From: Ignavibacteria bacterium
GTDB taxonomy: Bacteria; Bacteroidota; Ignavibacteria; Kapaibacteriales; UBA2268
Direction: 5' to 3'
Length of the DNA stretch: 64,000 nucleotides
NCBI GenBank assembly: GCA_016844745.1
Contig: JAERMQ010000006.1
Coordinates: 1 to 64,000 of the forward strand
Shown: piece after piece, positions 38,622 through 48,572 of the stretch
How positions within the stretch are numbered: position 1 is the first letter of the stretch
How the letters are laid out: the number at the start of each line of letters is the position of its first letter
The notes under the pieces: model-generated
Seen by the model: the letters and a program-made list of their open reading frames with translations, nothing else
What the model was told of the DNA's origin: nothing
The model's database searches: none
Program-made: the position numbers and the translations under genes

Positions 38622-39191
38622 TTATATTCCGGTAAATTCAATTATTTCTATAATAGTTTCGCCATAACGCTTATTCGATAAGAACTTGATTGAATGTACC
38701 TTATCGATAATTTCGTGAATACTATGCTCTGCCATCAATATTGTTCCGATATGAACAAGTTTAGTTTGAATAAGATCATGAATTATTTTATTATTTAAAA
38801 ATTCTTTATAGGGAGGGTCTGTAAATACTAAATCAAATTGCGGTAATGGCTCTTTCGAGCCAAGTTCTTTCAATGCCCTTAGGGCATCCTTGCAAATAAT
38901 GGAATAGTTTTCATTAGGAATTTTAAAATAGTCTAAGCAATTTTTCAAATATTCGATAGAAATCTTACTTTTATCGATGAAATTACAATGTTCGGCACCA
39001 CGACTAAGGGCTTCTATGCCTAACGCACCGGTTCCGCTGCAAATATCTAAAACTTGTAAAGAGTTGAAGTCGGTAAAATTCTGAAGAATATTAAAAATCG
39101 CTTCCCTTGATGAATCTGTCGTTGGTCGAATTCCGGAAGGAACCCCTTTTGGCAAATGGCGCCCGCCATACTTACCGGATATTATCCGCAT
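38622..39191 (-). CDS. rsmD: 16S rRNA (guanine-966-N2) methyltransferase
   Basis: RsmD methylates G966 of 16S rRNA using S-adenosylmethionine. Starting at MRIISGKYGGR gives 189 residues, the normal length, with the SAM loop DICSGTGALGIEALSRGAEH and the catalytic DPPY (TDPPYKEF). The longer open frame (to 39272) is rejected: its first 27 residues are not RsmD-like, and the ATG at 39191 overlaps the stop of the upstream gene by one base (TAATG), a typical coupled start. Confidence 0.93.
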   Translation of the reverse strand: MRIISGKYGGRHLPKGVPSGIRPTTDSSREAIFNILQNFTDFNSLQVLDICSGTGALGIEALSRGAEHCNFIDKSKISIEYLKNCLDYFKIPNENYSIICKDALRALKELGSKEPLPQFDLVFTDPPYKEFLNNKIIHDLIQTKLVHIGTILMAEHSIHEIIDKVHSIKFLSNKRYGETIIEIIEFTGI

Positions 39192-40120
39192 TAATTCAAT
39201 CTGATAATATTGTGATATTGCTTCAAAGCGCCCCCTATGCACGGAGCTACAATATGCCCTACCCGGGTGCAATATTCCCGCTCTCTTGGGGTCATGTTTG
39301 TAGAAACCATGCGAAATGCATTCAGCCTGCCGGCTTCAATATCCATAGCCATAGCAGATTCCCAAGCCGACATGAAATTCTCTTTTGTTAATCCGGAACC
39401 AAAAAGATATACGGCATCTATTTTATCAACCTGTTCAGCTAAAAGTTTAGGAAGTTCATCTTCGACAACCTGACCAATATTTTTTGTTCCCTGTAAAGAA
39501 ACGAGATGATAGTATATAGGCTTTTTATTCTCAATCAGGCTTATATCCATAAATTGACTCTGTATTGATAGCAGGACAACTGTTTTATTAGCTTTTTCCG
39601 GATAATTATAAAGAAATGCCGTATGTGCTGCAAATTGACTTATTTCTATATTGTCCATTTGCCTGTTCAATGGTTTGATAAGTTCATTGCAAAGTTTTAA
39701 ATCATTTTTTGAATAAATAACAGCCATCATTGTATGCTTACCGGTTTTCTTTGGGTCGAAGGGAATAACCCTGGGAGTAAAGTCGGTAAAACTAAAGTGA
39801 GGGTATGATTGTCTGATTTCGAGAGCTATCAATTGCTTCAGTTGTTCGTTGGAAATACCTGTTTTTCCTGGAATTTGGCTCATCATGACGCTTTCGGCAG
39901 GTAATGTAATGTTAATTGTTTGGTAGTCCAATCCGAAATTAGGGATTATCTCGCTAATTTCAGAAGCCGCCACTATCATATCATCTTCATCCATCAACTC
40001 TAAATTAATGGGATTTTTTGTTGATTCAAGATAAAGCAATGAAAGACCCTTCGGTCCGGGTTCTAAAACTGCTATATAGGTTCTATCTACATTCAGAAAC
40101 AAAGATATAATGGGTTTCAT
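39191..40120 (-). CDS. PilM-like actin-fold protein
   Basis: The 309-residue protein resembles PilM and related SHS2/ASKHA proteins of type IV pilus machinery. It has SLFLNVDRTYIAVLE at the start, INITLPAESVMMSQIP, then ELKQLIALEIRQSYPHF-like sequence, and ends RVGHIVAPCIGGALKQY. The ATP-binding Gly loops are weak, so ATP binding is unsure. No pilN, pilO, pilQ or other pilus gene is nearby. It overlaps rsmD by one base, so the pair is translated together. Confidence 0.55.
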   Translation of the reverse strand: MKPIISLFLNVDRTYIAVLEPGPKGLSLLYLESTKNPINLELMDEDDMIVAASEISEIIPNFGLDYQTINITLPAESVMMSQIPGKTGISNEQLKQLIALEIRQSYPHFSFTDFTPRVIPFDPKKTGKHTMMAVIYSKNDLKLCNELIKPLNRQMDNIEISQFAAHTAFLYNYPEKANKTVVLLSIQSQFMDISLIENKKPIYYHLVSLQGTKNIGQVVEDELPKLLAEQVDKIDAVYLFGSGLTKENFMSAWESAMAMDIEAGRLNAFRMVSTNMTPREREYCTRVGHIVAPCIGGALKQYHNIIRLN

Positions 40121-40223
40121 ATATTTTCAATTAATTTTTTATTGCTAATTAATACTTTCATCCTATAACTTCATGTACCAGATATTTCAAATCAAATATT
40201 AATGAGCGGTAATACAATATTTG

Positions 40224-40318
40224 AATTCATAATTCATAATTCATAATTCATAATTCATAATTCATAATTCATAATTCATAATTCATAATTCATAATTATA
40301 ATTCATAATTCATAATTT
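40224..40318. repeat. AATTCAT 7-mer array
   Basis: About 13 tandem copies of AATTCAT with one slip near 40295-40300, in the 420-base gap upstream of the acyl-CoA synthetase. The complement is the ATGAATT-type array at 4588. The remaining gap is AT-rich with no clear gene or promoter. Confidence 0.92.
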
Positions 40319-40542
40319 CATATACTACTTATATTTTACAATTTAACCAAATATTTTATTCTGTACAACTAAGTAATAATAATTTTTCTGTGGTGAAAAA
40401 TATTTGTTTCATTGGAAATACTTCTTATTATTCATTGAACTAATAATAATGAAATCATTAATATTTTCAAAATGTAACCAAAGTTAAAATCAAATTTAAC
40501 TTGATTAAAAAATAATGAGAAATTTTTATTATCTTGCATTTA

Positions 40543-42375
40543 ATGATTAATATGACATTGAAAAATATAAATCTTACAACTGTTCCTGCAATGTTCATGG
40601 ATATTTGCAGGCATTACAATACAGGTAAACAGGCATATTACTTTAAAACCGATGAAAAATCAGTTTCAATTAATTATTCCGAGCTTTACAATAGAACAGA
40701 AGCATTCGCCATAGGATTACTTGACCTGGGTATAAGGAAAGGTGATAGAATTGGTATTGTTTCTGAAAATCGAATTGAATGGATTATTGCAAGTTTTGCA
40801 ATTTCTGCTATAGGTGCTTGTGATGTTCCCGTATTTCCAAGTTTAACTGCTAAACAGGAAGAATTCGTTTTCCGGGATTGCGAAACAACGGCTATAATTG
40901 TTTCGAATAATTTCCAGTTGTCCAAGGTTCTCCAATTCAAGGAGAATCTGCCGGGTTTGCGGCATGTTATTGTTATGCAATCAATTACAGAGCATAGCGA
41001 TTTATCTGTTAAATCGATGGAAAGCGTAATGAAACGAGGTTCTGAGCGGCTTAATGATGATGAACTTCATACTATTTTCGAAAGAGCCTGTGGTAACGTA
41101 TCTCCGGATGATTTGGTTACATTGATTTATACAAGCGGAACAACTGGTAATCCTAAAGGTGTAATGCTGACTCATAAAAATATCTGCTCTAATGTTGAGG
41201 GAATATTGCAAATGATAGACATTACTCCGGATGATGTATTTCTCAGCTTCCTTCCGCTCTGCCATGCTTATGAACGGACAACCGGTTTTTATTCTGCATT
41301 TGCAGGTGGCAGCACGATTCATCTTGCAGAAACCATTGAATCAATTGCTGCATTAATACCGGAAGTCAGACCTACCCTTCTGACAACCGTTCCAAAACTT
41401 TTGGAGACAATCAGAAAGAAAATTATAAATCAAATTGAAAAAGAGAAACCACACAAACGAAAAATATTTTACTGGGCGACTAATATTGGCAAAAAGAAGC
41501 TTCATAACACTCAGAACGGAAAAAATTCTATTATTATTAATGGAATGAATAAAATTGCCGATAAATTAGTTTTTTCTAAAATTAAAGAGAAAACCGGCGG
41601 CAGACTCAGGGCTTTCGTTTCAGGTGGAGGAGCTTTACCAGCAGAGATTTGTGAATTCTTTCTTGCAGCAGGTATTACTGTTCTAGAAGGCTATGGTTTG
41701 ACCGAAGCATCACCCGTAGTAACAGCGAACCGGCTTGATGATATTGAAATAGGTTCGGTGGGTACACCGATTTTCAATGTAGAAGTTGAGTTGGCAGATG
41801 ATGGTGAAATTTTGGTTCGAGGTCCCAATGTTATGAAAGGATACTGGAACAACGAGGCAGAAACAAAAGAAGCTATTTCACCTGATGGATGGCTTCATAC
41901 TGGTGATATTGGCTTATTTACAGAACGCGGAAAACTGAAAATTACCGACCGGAAAAAACATATTTTTGTATCCAGCGGTGGAAAAAATATTGCACCTTTG
42001 CATATTGAAAATTTAATGCGCCAAAGCATGTTAATCGACCAGTGTTTTTTAATTGGGGATAATCGTCAATATTGCACAGCGCTTATTGTACCTGAATTTG
42101 AGCAATTAAAAAATCTTGCTTCCAAAATCAGTTTGCAGGATATGGAAATTGCCGATTTGGTTACTCATGAATTAATCCTGCAAAATATGCAAAAGGACAT
42201 TGATGATTTGCAGAAGGATTTGGCGAAGTACGAGCGAATACGTCGATTCCGTATTCTTCCGAAACCATTTACCATCGAATCCGGAGAACTTTCTCCAAAA
42301 TTAAGCTTGAGGCGTCATATCATCGAACAAAATTATAGTTCAATAATTGAATCGATGTATCAGGTCAAGAAATAA
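40543..42375 (+). CDS. Long-chain acyl-CoA synthetase (AMP-forming)
   Basis: The enzyme activates fatty acids with ATP and CoA. The 610-residue protein has the AMP-binding P-loop LIYTSGTTGNPKGVMLTH, the LEGYGLTEASPV motif, WLHTGDIG and KITDRKKHIFVSSGGKNIAP, all intact. It belongs to the larger, membrane-associated FAA1-like group. The start is uncertain, since the frame opens at TTG 40534 and ATGs follow at 40543 and 40552; none has a good ribosome site. A 7-mer array lies upstream. Confidence 0.93.
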   Translation: MINMTLKNINLTTVPAMFMDICRHYNTGKQAYYFKTDEKSVSINYSELYNRTEAFAIGLLDLGIRKGDRIGIVSENRIEWIIASFAISAIGACDVPVFPSLTAKQEEFVFRDCETTAIIVSNNFQLSKVLQFKENLPGLRHVIVMQSITEHSDLSVKSMESVMKRGSERLNDDELHTIFERACGNVSPDDLVTLIYTSGTTGNPKGVMLTHKNICSNVEGILQMIDITPDDVFLSFLPLCHAYERTTGFYSAFAGGSTIHLAETIESIAALIPEVRPTLLTTVPKLLETIRKKIINQIEKEKPHKRKIFYWATNIGKKKLHNTQNGKNSIIINGMNKIADKLVFSKIKEKTGGRLRAFVSGGGALPAEICEFFLAAGITVLEGYGLTEASPVVTANRLDDIEIGSVGTPIFNVEVELADDGEILVRGPNVMKGYWNNEAETKEAISPDGWLHTGDIGLFTERGKLKITDRKKHIFVSSGGKNIAPLHIENLMRQSMLIDQCFLIGDNRQYCTALIVPEFEQLKNLASKISLQDMEIADLVTHELILQNMQKDIDDLQKDLAKYERIRRFRILPKPFTIESGELSPKLSLRRHIIEQNYSSIIESMYQVKK

Positions 42376-42450
42376 TTACTTTTAGATTAATAGATGGCAT
42401 AAAATTTGTAGCTTCGCAAAACGTGTTCTTTTATGTATTAATACCGGAAA

Positions 42451-43416
42451 ATGATTATGCCGAAGAAAAAAGGCGAAAAAGGCGAAACAATAATTGGAAT
42501 TGATGGCGGCGGCACTCATACGAGGGGGATACTATATCGTCGCGGAAAAATAATAGCAGATGCAAAATCAGGCACAACACGTATCGGCGCCGTCGGTGTC
42601 GGAGAATCCTGCGAACGGCTTTTGAATGTTATTAATGATTTATGCGAAAAAGCGAAAATTGAATCTTCTGAACTCGATGCTGTCGTTATCGGGCTTGCCG
42701 GGGTCTGGTTGGATGAAGAAAAACGCCGTTCGGCTGCACTATTGAAAACATTAGCACGTGGACAAGATATAATTTTAAATGACCTTCTGCTTACAAGCGA
42801 TGCCGAATTGGCTTTGGAAGGCGCCTTTAAGGGAGAACAAGGTATAATTATTATAGTTGGCACCGGTTCAATTGCTATTGGAAATATCGGCAAAGGAAAA
42901 TTGATTCGCTGCGGAGGTTGGGGTATAGAACTCGATGACGAGGGAAGTGGTGCATGGATTGGTCGCGAAGGATTGACTGCCGTTGTACGGGCAATTGATG
43001 GAAGGGGAAAGCCAACAAAACTTACCCAAATTTTTACTGAAATGATTCCAACAGTAGATTTAAACCATCCAAGAACCATTGTGAAAGCTTATTCCGAAAG
43101 AAATTTTGAATATCACATGTTATCTCCATCCGTTATGAAATGCGCTGTTGAAGGTGATAAGGTATGTCTTGATATTATTACCCGTGCATGTTTCCATTTA
43201 TTGGAATTACCCACTACGCTGAGAAAACAATTCAAAATTAAAGTTGTCCCGGTTGCTTTGATGGGTGGTATAATTGATGCGAAAACACTATTATCGAACA
43301 TGATTAATGATGAATTAGCCAAAGACAAGCGATTTAAAATTGTAAAAAATCACGGCACTGCTTTTGATGGAGCTATTTCATTAGGATTGAAATTAATCGA
43401 AGAATTCGACGAATAA
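42451..43416 (+). CDS. BadF/BadG/BcrA/BcrD-type kinase, N-acetylglucosamine-kinase-like
   Basis: The 321-residue ASKHA-fold protein has the phosphate loop GIDGGGTHTRGILY (about 23-36), the GIIIIVGTGSIAIGN stretch and GGWGIELDDEGSGAWIGREGL. This pattern is that of eukaryotic-type GlcNAc kinases and related sugar kinases. ATPases that activate dehydratases share the fold but need a Cys pair that I do not see here. An ATG two codons later (42457) has better ribosome-site spacing. It follows the acyl-CoA synthetase by 75 bases. Confidence 0.82.
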   Translation: MIMPKKKGEKGETIIGIDGGGTHTRGILYRRGKIIADAKSGTTRIGAVGVGESCERLLNVINDLCEKAKIESSELDAVVIGLAGVWLDEEKRRSAALLKTLARGQDIILNDLLLTSDAELALEGAFKGEQGIIIIVGTGSIAIGNIGKGKLIRCGGWGIELDDEGSGAWIGREGLTAVVRAIDGRGKPTKLTQIFTEMIPTVDLNHPRTIVKAYSERNFEYHMLSPSVMKCAVEGDKVCLDIITRACFHLLELPTTLRKQFKIKVVPVALMGGIIDAKTLLSNMINDELAKDKRFKIVKNHGTAFDGAISLGLKLIEEFDE

Positions 43417-43432
43417 TTTTTAAGTAGTCCTT

Positions 43433-43455
43433 GCGTCAAGAGTTCCTCTTGACGC
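43433..43455 (+). terminator. 10-bp palindrome after the kinase gene
   Basis: GCGTCAAGAG (43433-43442), loop TTC, CTCTTGACGC (43446-43455), 16 bases beyond the stop of the BadF-type gene. There is no T run, so it could equally be a REP-like palindrome. Confidence 0.45.
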
Positions 43456-43493
43456 TTACCTCAACGTAAAGGAAGCATTTGGCAATGAGGTAA

Positions 43494-43571
43494 AATGTCA
43501 TTCGTAAGCGAAGTGAAGAATCCAGACGCAGCAATGGGACTGGATTCTTCACTTCGCTTACGAATGACATT
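43494..43571. repeat. Family-1 inverted repeat, copy 4 (CGTAAGCG arms)
   Basis: Both arms are of the second type (ATTCGTAAGCGAAGTGAAG with its exact complement ending CGCTTACGAATGACAT), so pairing is perfect again. The centre differs from copies 2, 3 and 6. Together with the palindrome at 43433 it occupies the 332-base gap before the radical SAM gene; the rest is AT-rich with no gene. Confidence 0.9.
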
Positions 43572-43748
43572 TTTCCGGACTTTTTACTCCAACTTATTTC
43601 ACCATGACATTTTTTTTAAAGCGTTATAATTCCATTTTTTAACCTTCCTTTTTATCTAAATTAAGAAGTATATTGTTTATTAGCCTTTCTTTTTTCCTAT
43701 TCAGGAATTTTGTAGTTTAAGATTTTATTTGGAAAATTTTTAAATGTT

Positions 43749-44819
43749 ATGGAACATCTTCTTCATAAGGCAATACTCTATCAACAAAGCACTGATGTAA
43801 ATTACAAGGATGCTGTTCTCTGCAAACTTTGCTCGCATTATTGCAGGATTTCGCAGGGCAAGGAAGGAACTTGCCTGACTCGTATCAATCTCAATGGTGA
43901 ACTTTACACAAAAACATACAATCAGGTTCAATCTTACGGAATTGACCCAATCGAGAAAAAACCATTTTTTCATTTCAAACCACGCAGTAGTGTTCTGTCA
44001 TTCGGCGCTCCCGGATGCAATTTCAGATGCCTGAATTGCCAGAATTATTCATTATCCCAGTTCTATAATCTTACAAACAAACAATCCAAAATTCAGGGTT
44101 ATTCTCCGGAAGAATTAGTGCAAATAGCAGTACAACTTGGCTGCGACGGGATTTCATATACTTATTCGGAACCAACCATATTCTTCGAATTGGCTCGCGA
44201 TGTTATTCTGGAATCAAGACGCATCCGGGGCGGCAAGGAACTTTACCATGTCTTTGTTTCGAATGGATATTTAAGCATTGAGGCACTCGATTTAATTGAA
44301 AAGGAAAATCTTATTTCCGGAATTAATATCGATTTAAAGTTCATCGATGATTCCTCATATAAAAGAGTGTGCAGTGCAAAGATGCGCCCGGTTATGAATA
44401 CAATAAAAAGAGTCAATGAACTGCGCGAAATAATGCATCTTGAAGTGATTAATTTATTGATTCCCGGTGAAAATGATTCGATTGATAGCATCACAAAACT
44501 ATGCGAATTCATGGCATCCGTTTCACCCGATATTCCTCTTCATTTCAACAGATTCCATCCTACTTATAAAATGGATGGATTACATTCCACAGAACCGGAA
44601 ACCATGCTGATGGCAAGGAAAATAGCACATTCTATAGGAATCAAACACGTATATTTAGGGAACATCTCATTACCCGATGGAGAGAATACATTTTGCCCAA
44701 AATGCAAGAGATTACTTGTTGGCAGGAGTCATTTCGATGTCGGTAAAATTGCAATCAAGCCTGGTAGAAGCGGCTCCGAGTGTTCCTTTTGCGGCGAACC
44801 AATCAATTTTGTTTTATAA
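43749..44819 (+). CDS. amrS: AmmeMemoRadiSam-type radical SAM enzyme
   Basis: The 356-residue radical SAM protein is of the AmrS (PflA-like) family. The cluster Cys are C90, C94 and C97 in GCNFRCLNCQ. An N-terminal Cys set (C25, C28, C32, C42) and a C-terminal zinc ribbon (CPKC ... CSFC) flank it. The substrate is unknown. In many genomes the gene accompanies AMMECR1 and Memo proteins; neither is in this window. Its stop is converging with the decarboxylase gene, only six bases apart. Confidence 0.9.
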   Translation: MEHLLHKAILYQQSTDVNYKDAVLCKLCSHYCRISQGKEGTCLTRINLNGELYTKTYNQVQSYGIDPIEKKPFFHFKPRSSVLSFGAPGCNFRCLNCQNYSLSQFYNLTNKQSKIQGYSPEELVQIAVQLGCDGISYTYSEPTIFFELARDVILESRRIRGGKELYHVFVSNGYLSIEALDLIEKENLISGINIDLKFIDDSSYKRVCSAKMRPVMNTIKRVNELREIMHLEVINLLIPGENDSIDSITKLCEFMASVSPDIPLHFNRFHPTYKMDGLHSTEPETMLMARKIAHSIGIKHVYLGNISLPDGENTFCPKCKRLLVGRSHFDVGKIAIKPGRSGSECSFCGEPINFVL

Positions 44820-44825
44820 ATTATT

Positions 44826-46241
44826 TTAAATGCCCTTCACCATCTTGCAAATAAGCTCCCATGCGAATTCCACATGCTCGCGCGACACATTGGTTTGTCC
44901 GATGACCATCCTCAATGTATAAAGATTATTCAGCTTCGTATGGGTTAGATAGATTTTTCCTGTGGCATTCAGCTTTTTATGCAGCGATTCATTAAGCTCA
45001 TTCAATTCATTTATATCATCAATTCCGTGTGGTTTGTACCGGAAACAGACTAAGTTGAATGGCGATGGCGCAGCAATCTCGAAATCCGAATGTTCTTCAA
45101 TTTTTTTTCGTAATTCTTCAGCAAGTATGATGTGTTCACGAATCCTGCTTTGAATTCCTTCCACTCCAAAACTACGAAGGACAAACCATAGCTTGAGAGC
45201 GCGAAAACGCCGACCAAGCTGGATTCCCCAATCACGATAATTATTGACAACACTGTCGGAGCCGGTTTTCAAATATTCAGGCATTATCTCGAAAGTCCTG
45301 ATTAGCGTTTCTTTATTGCGCACAAAATATGCCGAGCAATCGAAATTCGTGAACATCCATTTATGGGGATTGAAAACGAAAGTATCAACATATTCCATTC
45401 CCTTGAGCAATGGACGAATTTCAGGTAGAACCAGCGCAGAGCCAGCAAATGCGGCATCCACATGCAGCCAGACGGAATATTTACGGCAAATTTCCCCGAT
45501 TTCATCAATCGGGTCGATGGCTGTTGTACTCGTAGTACCGAATGCTGCAATTACAGCAAGAGGTACATTGCCATTGTTAATATCGGTTTTAATCGCATAT
45601 TCAAGTTCTGATGTAACCATTGCAAAATTAGAATCGACGGGGATTTTCACGACATTGGAACGTCCTATACCTGCAATTTTAGCTGCTTTCTCGATTGATG
45701 AGTGTGCTTCAGTTGAGCAATAGAGCCTATAGGTAGGTTGCTTGCCAAAACCGGAATGATTAATATGATAATTAGTTCTTGATTCTCGTGCAGTTAAAAT
45801 CGATACAAGAGTTGCTGTGGAAGCAGTATCCTGGATGCAGCCGGTGAATTCCTTTGGCAAACCAATCATGTCCCTCAACCAGTTCATCATAGCTTCTTCC
45901 AATTCCGCAGCGGCAGGCGAGGTTTCCCAAATCATACATTGAGCGCCCAATGCTGCAGTCAGCATTTCGCCCAATAGGGAAGGGAAGCTATTGTTTGCAG
46001 TGAAGTAAGCAAAGAAGCGGGGATGCTGCCAGTGCGTCATACCCGGCATAATGATATTATCGAAATCCATGATAATATCAGGAAATTCTTCACCCTGAAC
46101 AGGAGCATTTGATGGAATTTGCCCAAGTATTTCTCCTGGTTTCACCTGCGATTTGACGGGATAATCTTCGATTTGGTCGAAATAATCTGCAATTTTATCA
46201 ATTAATTCTTTTCCGATTTGCCTGAATTCTTTGCTATTCAT
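44826..46241 (-). CDS. PLP-dependent aromatic amino acid decarboxylase family
   Basis: This group II PLP decarboxylase has 471 residues. The PLP Lys is K294 in NPHKWMFTNFDC, the ring-stacking His is H180 in STEAHSS, and the Asp that pairs with the ring nitrogen is D262 in HVDAAFAG. The opening (EFRQIGKELIDKIADYF) and the TGCIQDTASTATL stretch are those of DOPA/tryptophan/phenylalanine decarboxylases. The substrate cannot be told from sequence. The tyrosine phenol-lyase gene in this window also uses aromatic amino acids. A 7-mer array separates it from rnr upstream. Confidence 0.9.
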   Translation of the reverse strand: MNSKEFRQIGKELIDKIADYFDQIEDYPVKSQVKPGEILGQIPSNAPVQGEEFPDIIMDFDNIIMPGMTHWQHPRFFAYFTANNSFPSLLGEMLTAALGAQCMIWETSPAAAELEEAMMNWLRDMIGLPKEFTGCIQDTASTATLVSILTARESRTNYHINHSGFGKQPTYRLYCSTEAHSSIEKAAKIAGIGRSNVVKIPVDSNFAMVTSELEYAIKTDINNGNVPLAVIAAFGTTSTTAIDPIDEIGEICRKYSVWLHVDAAFAGSALVLPEIRPLLKGMEYVDTFVFNPHKWMFTNFDCSAYFVRNKETLIRTFEIMPEYLKTGSDSVVNNYRDWGIQLGRRFRALKLWFVLRSFGVEGIQSRIREHIILAEELRKKIEEHSDFEIAAPSPFNLVCFRYKPHGIDDINELNELNESLHKKLNATGKIYLTHTKLNNLYTLRMVIGQTNVSREHVEFAWELICKMVKGI

Positions 46242-46251
46242 TCATAAAAAA

Positions 46252-46277
46252 AATTAGTAATTAGTAATTAGTAATTT
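46252..46277. repeat. AATTAGT 7-mer array
   Basis: Three to four tandem copies of AATTAGT fill the short gap between the decarboxylase start and the rnr stop. The array runs into the stop codon of rnr (46276-46278). Confidence 0.75.
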
Positions 46278-48432
46278 ACTCATTATCAAGCGCCATTCTA
46301 AAGTCAACGGTGCGTTTCTCAAGATTTACATTTCGAACAACGACTCTTAATCGCTTGCCAAAGTAGTATGTTTTTCCGGTACGCCTTCCAATCAGTCTGA
46401 AATTATCTTCATCATGAATATAGAAATCATCGGTCATATCGCGAATATGCAATAGCCCTTCGGAATAGAGTTCATCTATCATTATGAAGATTCCGAAATT
46501 CATAACACCGGTGACCATACCTTCAAATACATCGCCAATCCTGTTTTTCAGAAGAATTGCGTGTGCTAATTTGATTGACTGACGCTCGATGTCCATTGCA
46601 CGCCGTTCAGTGTCAGAAGAGGTTTTGGCAGCATCCTTGAGCAACAAAAGCAAAAATTTCTCCCTTGCCGGCGATACTCTGGATGTTAGATATTCTTTTA
46701 ACGTACGATGAATGATTAAATCGGGATAGCGGCGAATCGGCGAAGTAAAATGAGTATATTCGGCAAATCCCAAGCCGTAATGCCCTGAATTTTGCGTTGA
46801 ATAAATTGCCTTCGACATAGAACGAATCAATATCTCATTTGCGATATGTCGTTCTTCTTCGTTCTTGATAGAACCTAATATTGAGTTGATATCCTTCGAT
46901 TTCAGTTCTTTAAATTTCAGCTTTTTAATAATTGGCGCCAAAAACTTCATTGCTGTTTTTAAATTGCCCGGGTCAGGCTCATCATGTATTCTGTACATAA
47001 ATGGTAGAGATTTTTTCGAAGTTGTACTTTTCCTCAATTTTTTAATATGAGAAGCTATCGTGCGATTAGCAGCCAACATACTCTCTTCCACAAGAGAAGT
47101 AGCATCTGTTTGAGAATTCAAGTATGCCTCAATAGGATTCTTTTCTTCATCCAGACGGAAGCGGACTTCGGTGGTACGGAAATCTATTCCGCCGCCTGCA
47201 AAGCGCTTTTTGCGGAGTTGGGAGGCTAATTTATGCAGGTCGGAAATTAATTCGGGATAATCTCCAATTCCTGTATCTATCACCAGTTGCGCTTCTTTGT
47301 ATGTAAATCTCCTTTTATTTTGAATGATTGTTTCCTTAATTTCATAGCTCTTGATTGTTCCGGATTTCGTTACCTCCATGAAAACAGAGAAAGCAAGCCG
47401 GTCAAGACCTGGTTTCAGGGAACATAAATTATTAGATAGTTCCTCAGGCAGCATAGGAACAACCCGGTCAACAAGATAAACACTTGTACCGCGCTTTCGT
47501 GCTTCAATATCAATTTCTGAATTTTCTTCGACGAAATAACTTACATCGGCAATATGTACACCAAGAATATAATTGCCGTTTTCCGCATAAGATAAGGACA
47601 AACCATCGTCGAAATCCTTAGCATCTTCGGGGTCGATTGTTATAACTACTTCATTACGGAAATCAAGTCTGGCAGTTACATTTGCAATATTTGCCTCCGA
47701 AAATTTATAAGCTTCGGATTCCACCTCTTTTGGGAAACATTTAGGCAAGGAATATTCATCGCATAAAGATTCGAATTCTACTTTTGGTTCACCCGATTTA
47801 CCGATAATTTCCAATACTTCGACCTTTGGACTTTTCTCCGGGTCATCCCAGGCAATCAGTTTCGAAGATACTTTATCGCCTTCAGTTGCCCCATTCAGAC
47901 GTTGATTAGGAATGAGAAAATCCACATAATGCTTGATGTCATCAGGAATAAGGAAGAAGAACTCGCCATCATAATCAACAGTACCTACAATCGGGAGAAC
48001 GCTTCTTTCAATGACTTTAATAACTTCCGCATGAGGCTTTTTTCCTTTTCGCAATCCCAGGATTCTGCACTGAACGGTATCTCCATCGAGAGCAGTCAGC
48101 AAGTGCCTGCGTTTAATAATAATTTCGGGATATTCGGGAGTTCCGGATTCGACCCATCCTTGTCCGTTACGAATTTCTACTTTGCCTGTAATTACGGATG
48201 AAGCATCGAAATCAATCAAAGCGAAACGCCGTCTTGGCAGTTTTTTAATTACCTGCTGTGAGCAAAGATTAACTATTGCTTTTTTTAGTAAATCATGTTC
48301 AGGAGTATCCGATTTAATCGAAAGCCTGACGCTGATTTCATTAATCCTTAAAGGTTCCTCAGAATTGCTAAGTAATTCGATGACCTTGTCGGTAAAATAT
48401 TGATATTTTGCGCTTAATGTTTTTTTCTTCAT
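46276..48432 (-). CDS. rnr: Ribonuclease R
   Basis: RNase R is a processive 3'-5' exoribonuclease that degrades structured RNA. The 718-residue protein has the N-terminal winged helix, two cold-shock folds, and the RNB catalytic domain with the metal-binding DPEDAKDFDDGLSL (Asp set) near residue 268. RGTSVYLVDRVVPMLPEELSN follows. An S1 domain (GDVFEGMVTGVMNFGIFIMI) ends it. The downstream gene is the decarboxylase, 34 bases away, but probably unrelated. Confidence 0.96.
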   Translation of the reverse strand: MKKKTLSAKYQYFTDKVIELLSNSEEPLRINEISVRLSIKSDTPEHDLLKKAIVNLCSQQVIKKLPRRRFALIDFDASSVITGKVEIRNGQGWVESGTPEYPEIIIKRRHLLTALDGDTVQCRILGLRKGKKPHAEVIKVIERSVLPIVGTVDYDGEFFFLIPDDIKHYVDFLIPNQRLNGATEGDKVSSKLIAWDDPEKSPKVEVLEIIGKSGEPKVEFESLCDEYSLPKCFPKEVESEAYKFSEANIANVTARLDFRNEVVITIDPEDAKDFDDGLSLSYAENGNYILGVHIADVSYFVEENSEIDIEARKRGTSVYLVDRVVPMLPEELSNNLCSLKPGLDRLAFSVFMEVTKSGTIKSYEIKETIIQNKRRFTYKEAQLVIDTGIGDYPELISDLHKLASQLRKKRFAGGGIDFRTTEVRFRLDEEKNPIEAYLNSQTDATSLVEESMLAANRTIASHIKKLRKSTTSKKSLPFMYRIHDEPDPGNLKTAMKFLAPIIKKLKFKELKSKDINSILGSIKNEEERHIANEILIRSMSKAIYSTQNSGHYGLGFAEYTHFTSPIRRYPDLIIHRTLKEYLTSRVSPAREKFLLLLLKDAAKTSSDTERRAMDIERQSIKLAHAILLKNRIGDVFEGMVTGVMNFGIFIMIDELYSEGLLHIRDMTDDFYIHDEDNFRLIGRRTGKTYYFGKRLRVVVRNVNLEKRTVDFRMALDNE

Positions 48433-48572
48433 AATATTGTTATATTTTCAATCAATAATAATAGAGCGAATTAGAGTCGTTTTTATTATACTGCTTTCCC
48501 TGCTTTGAATTTTCAAAAAAATAGGTTAATTTTATAATCTTTATTATAGTAGAAAAAAGTTTAGTGTTTCAA

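Noticed and set aside
39192-39272. N-terminal extension of rsmD
   Set aside because: It lies inside the coupled upstream gene and does not look like RsmD; the ATG at the TAATG overlap gives the normal length.
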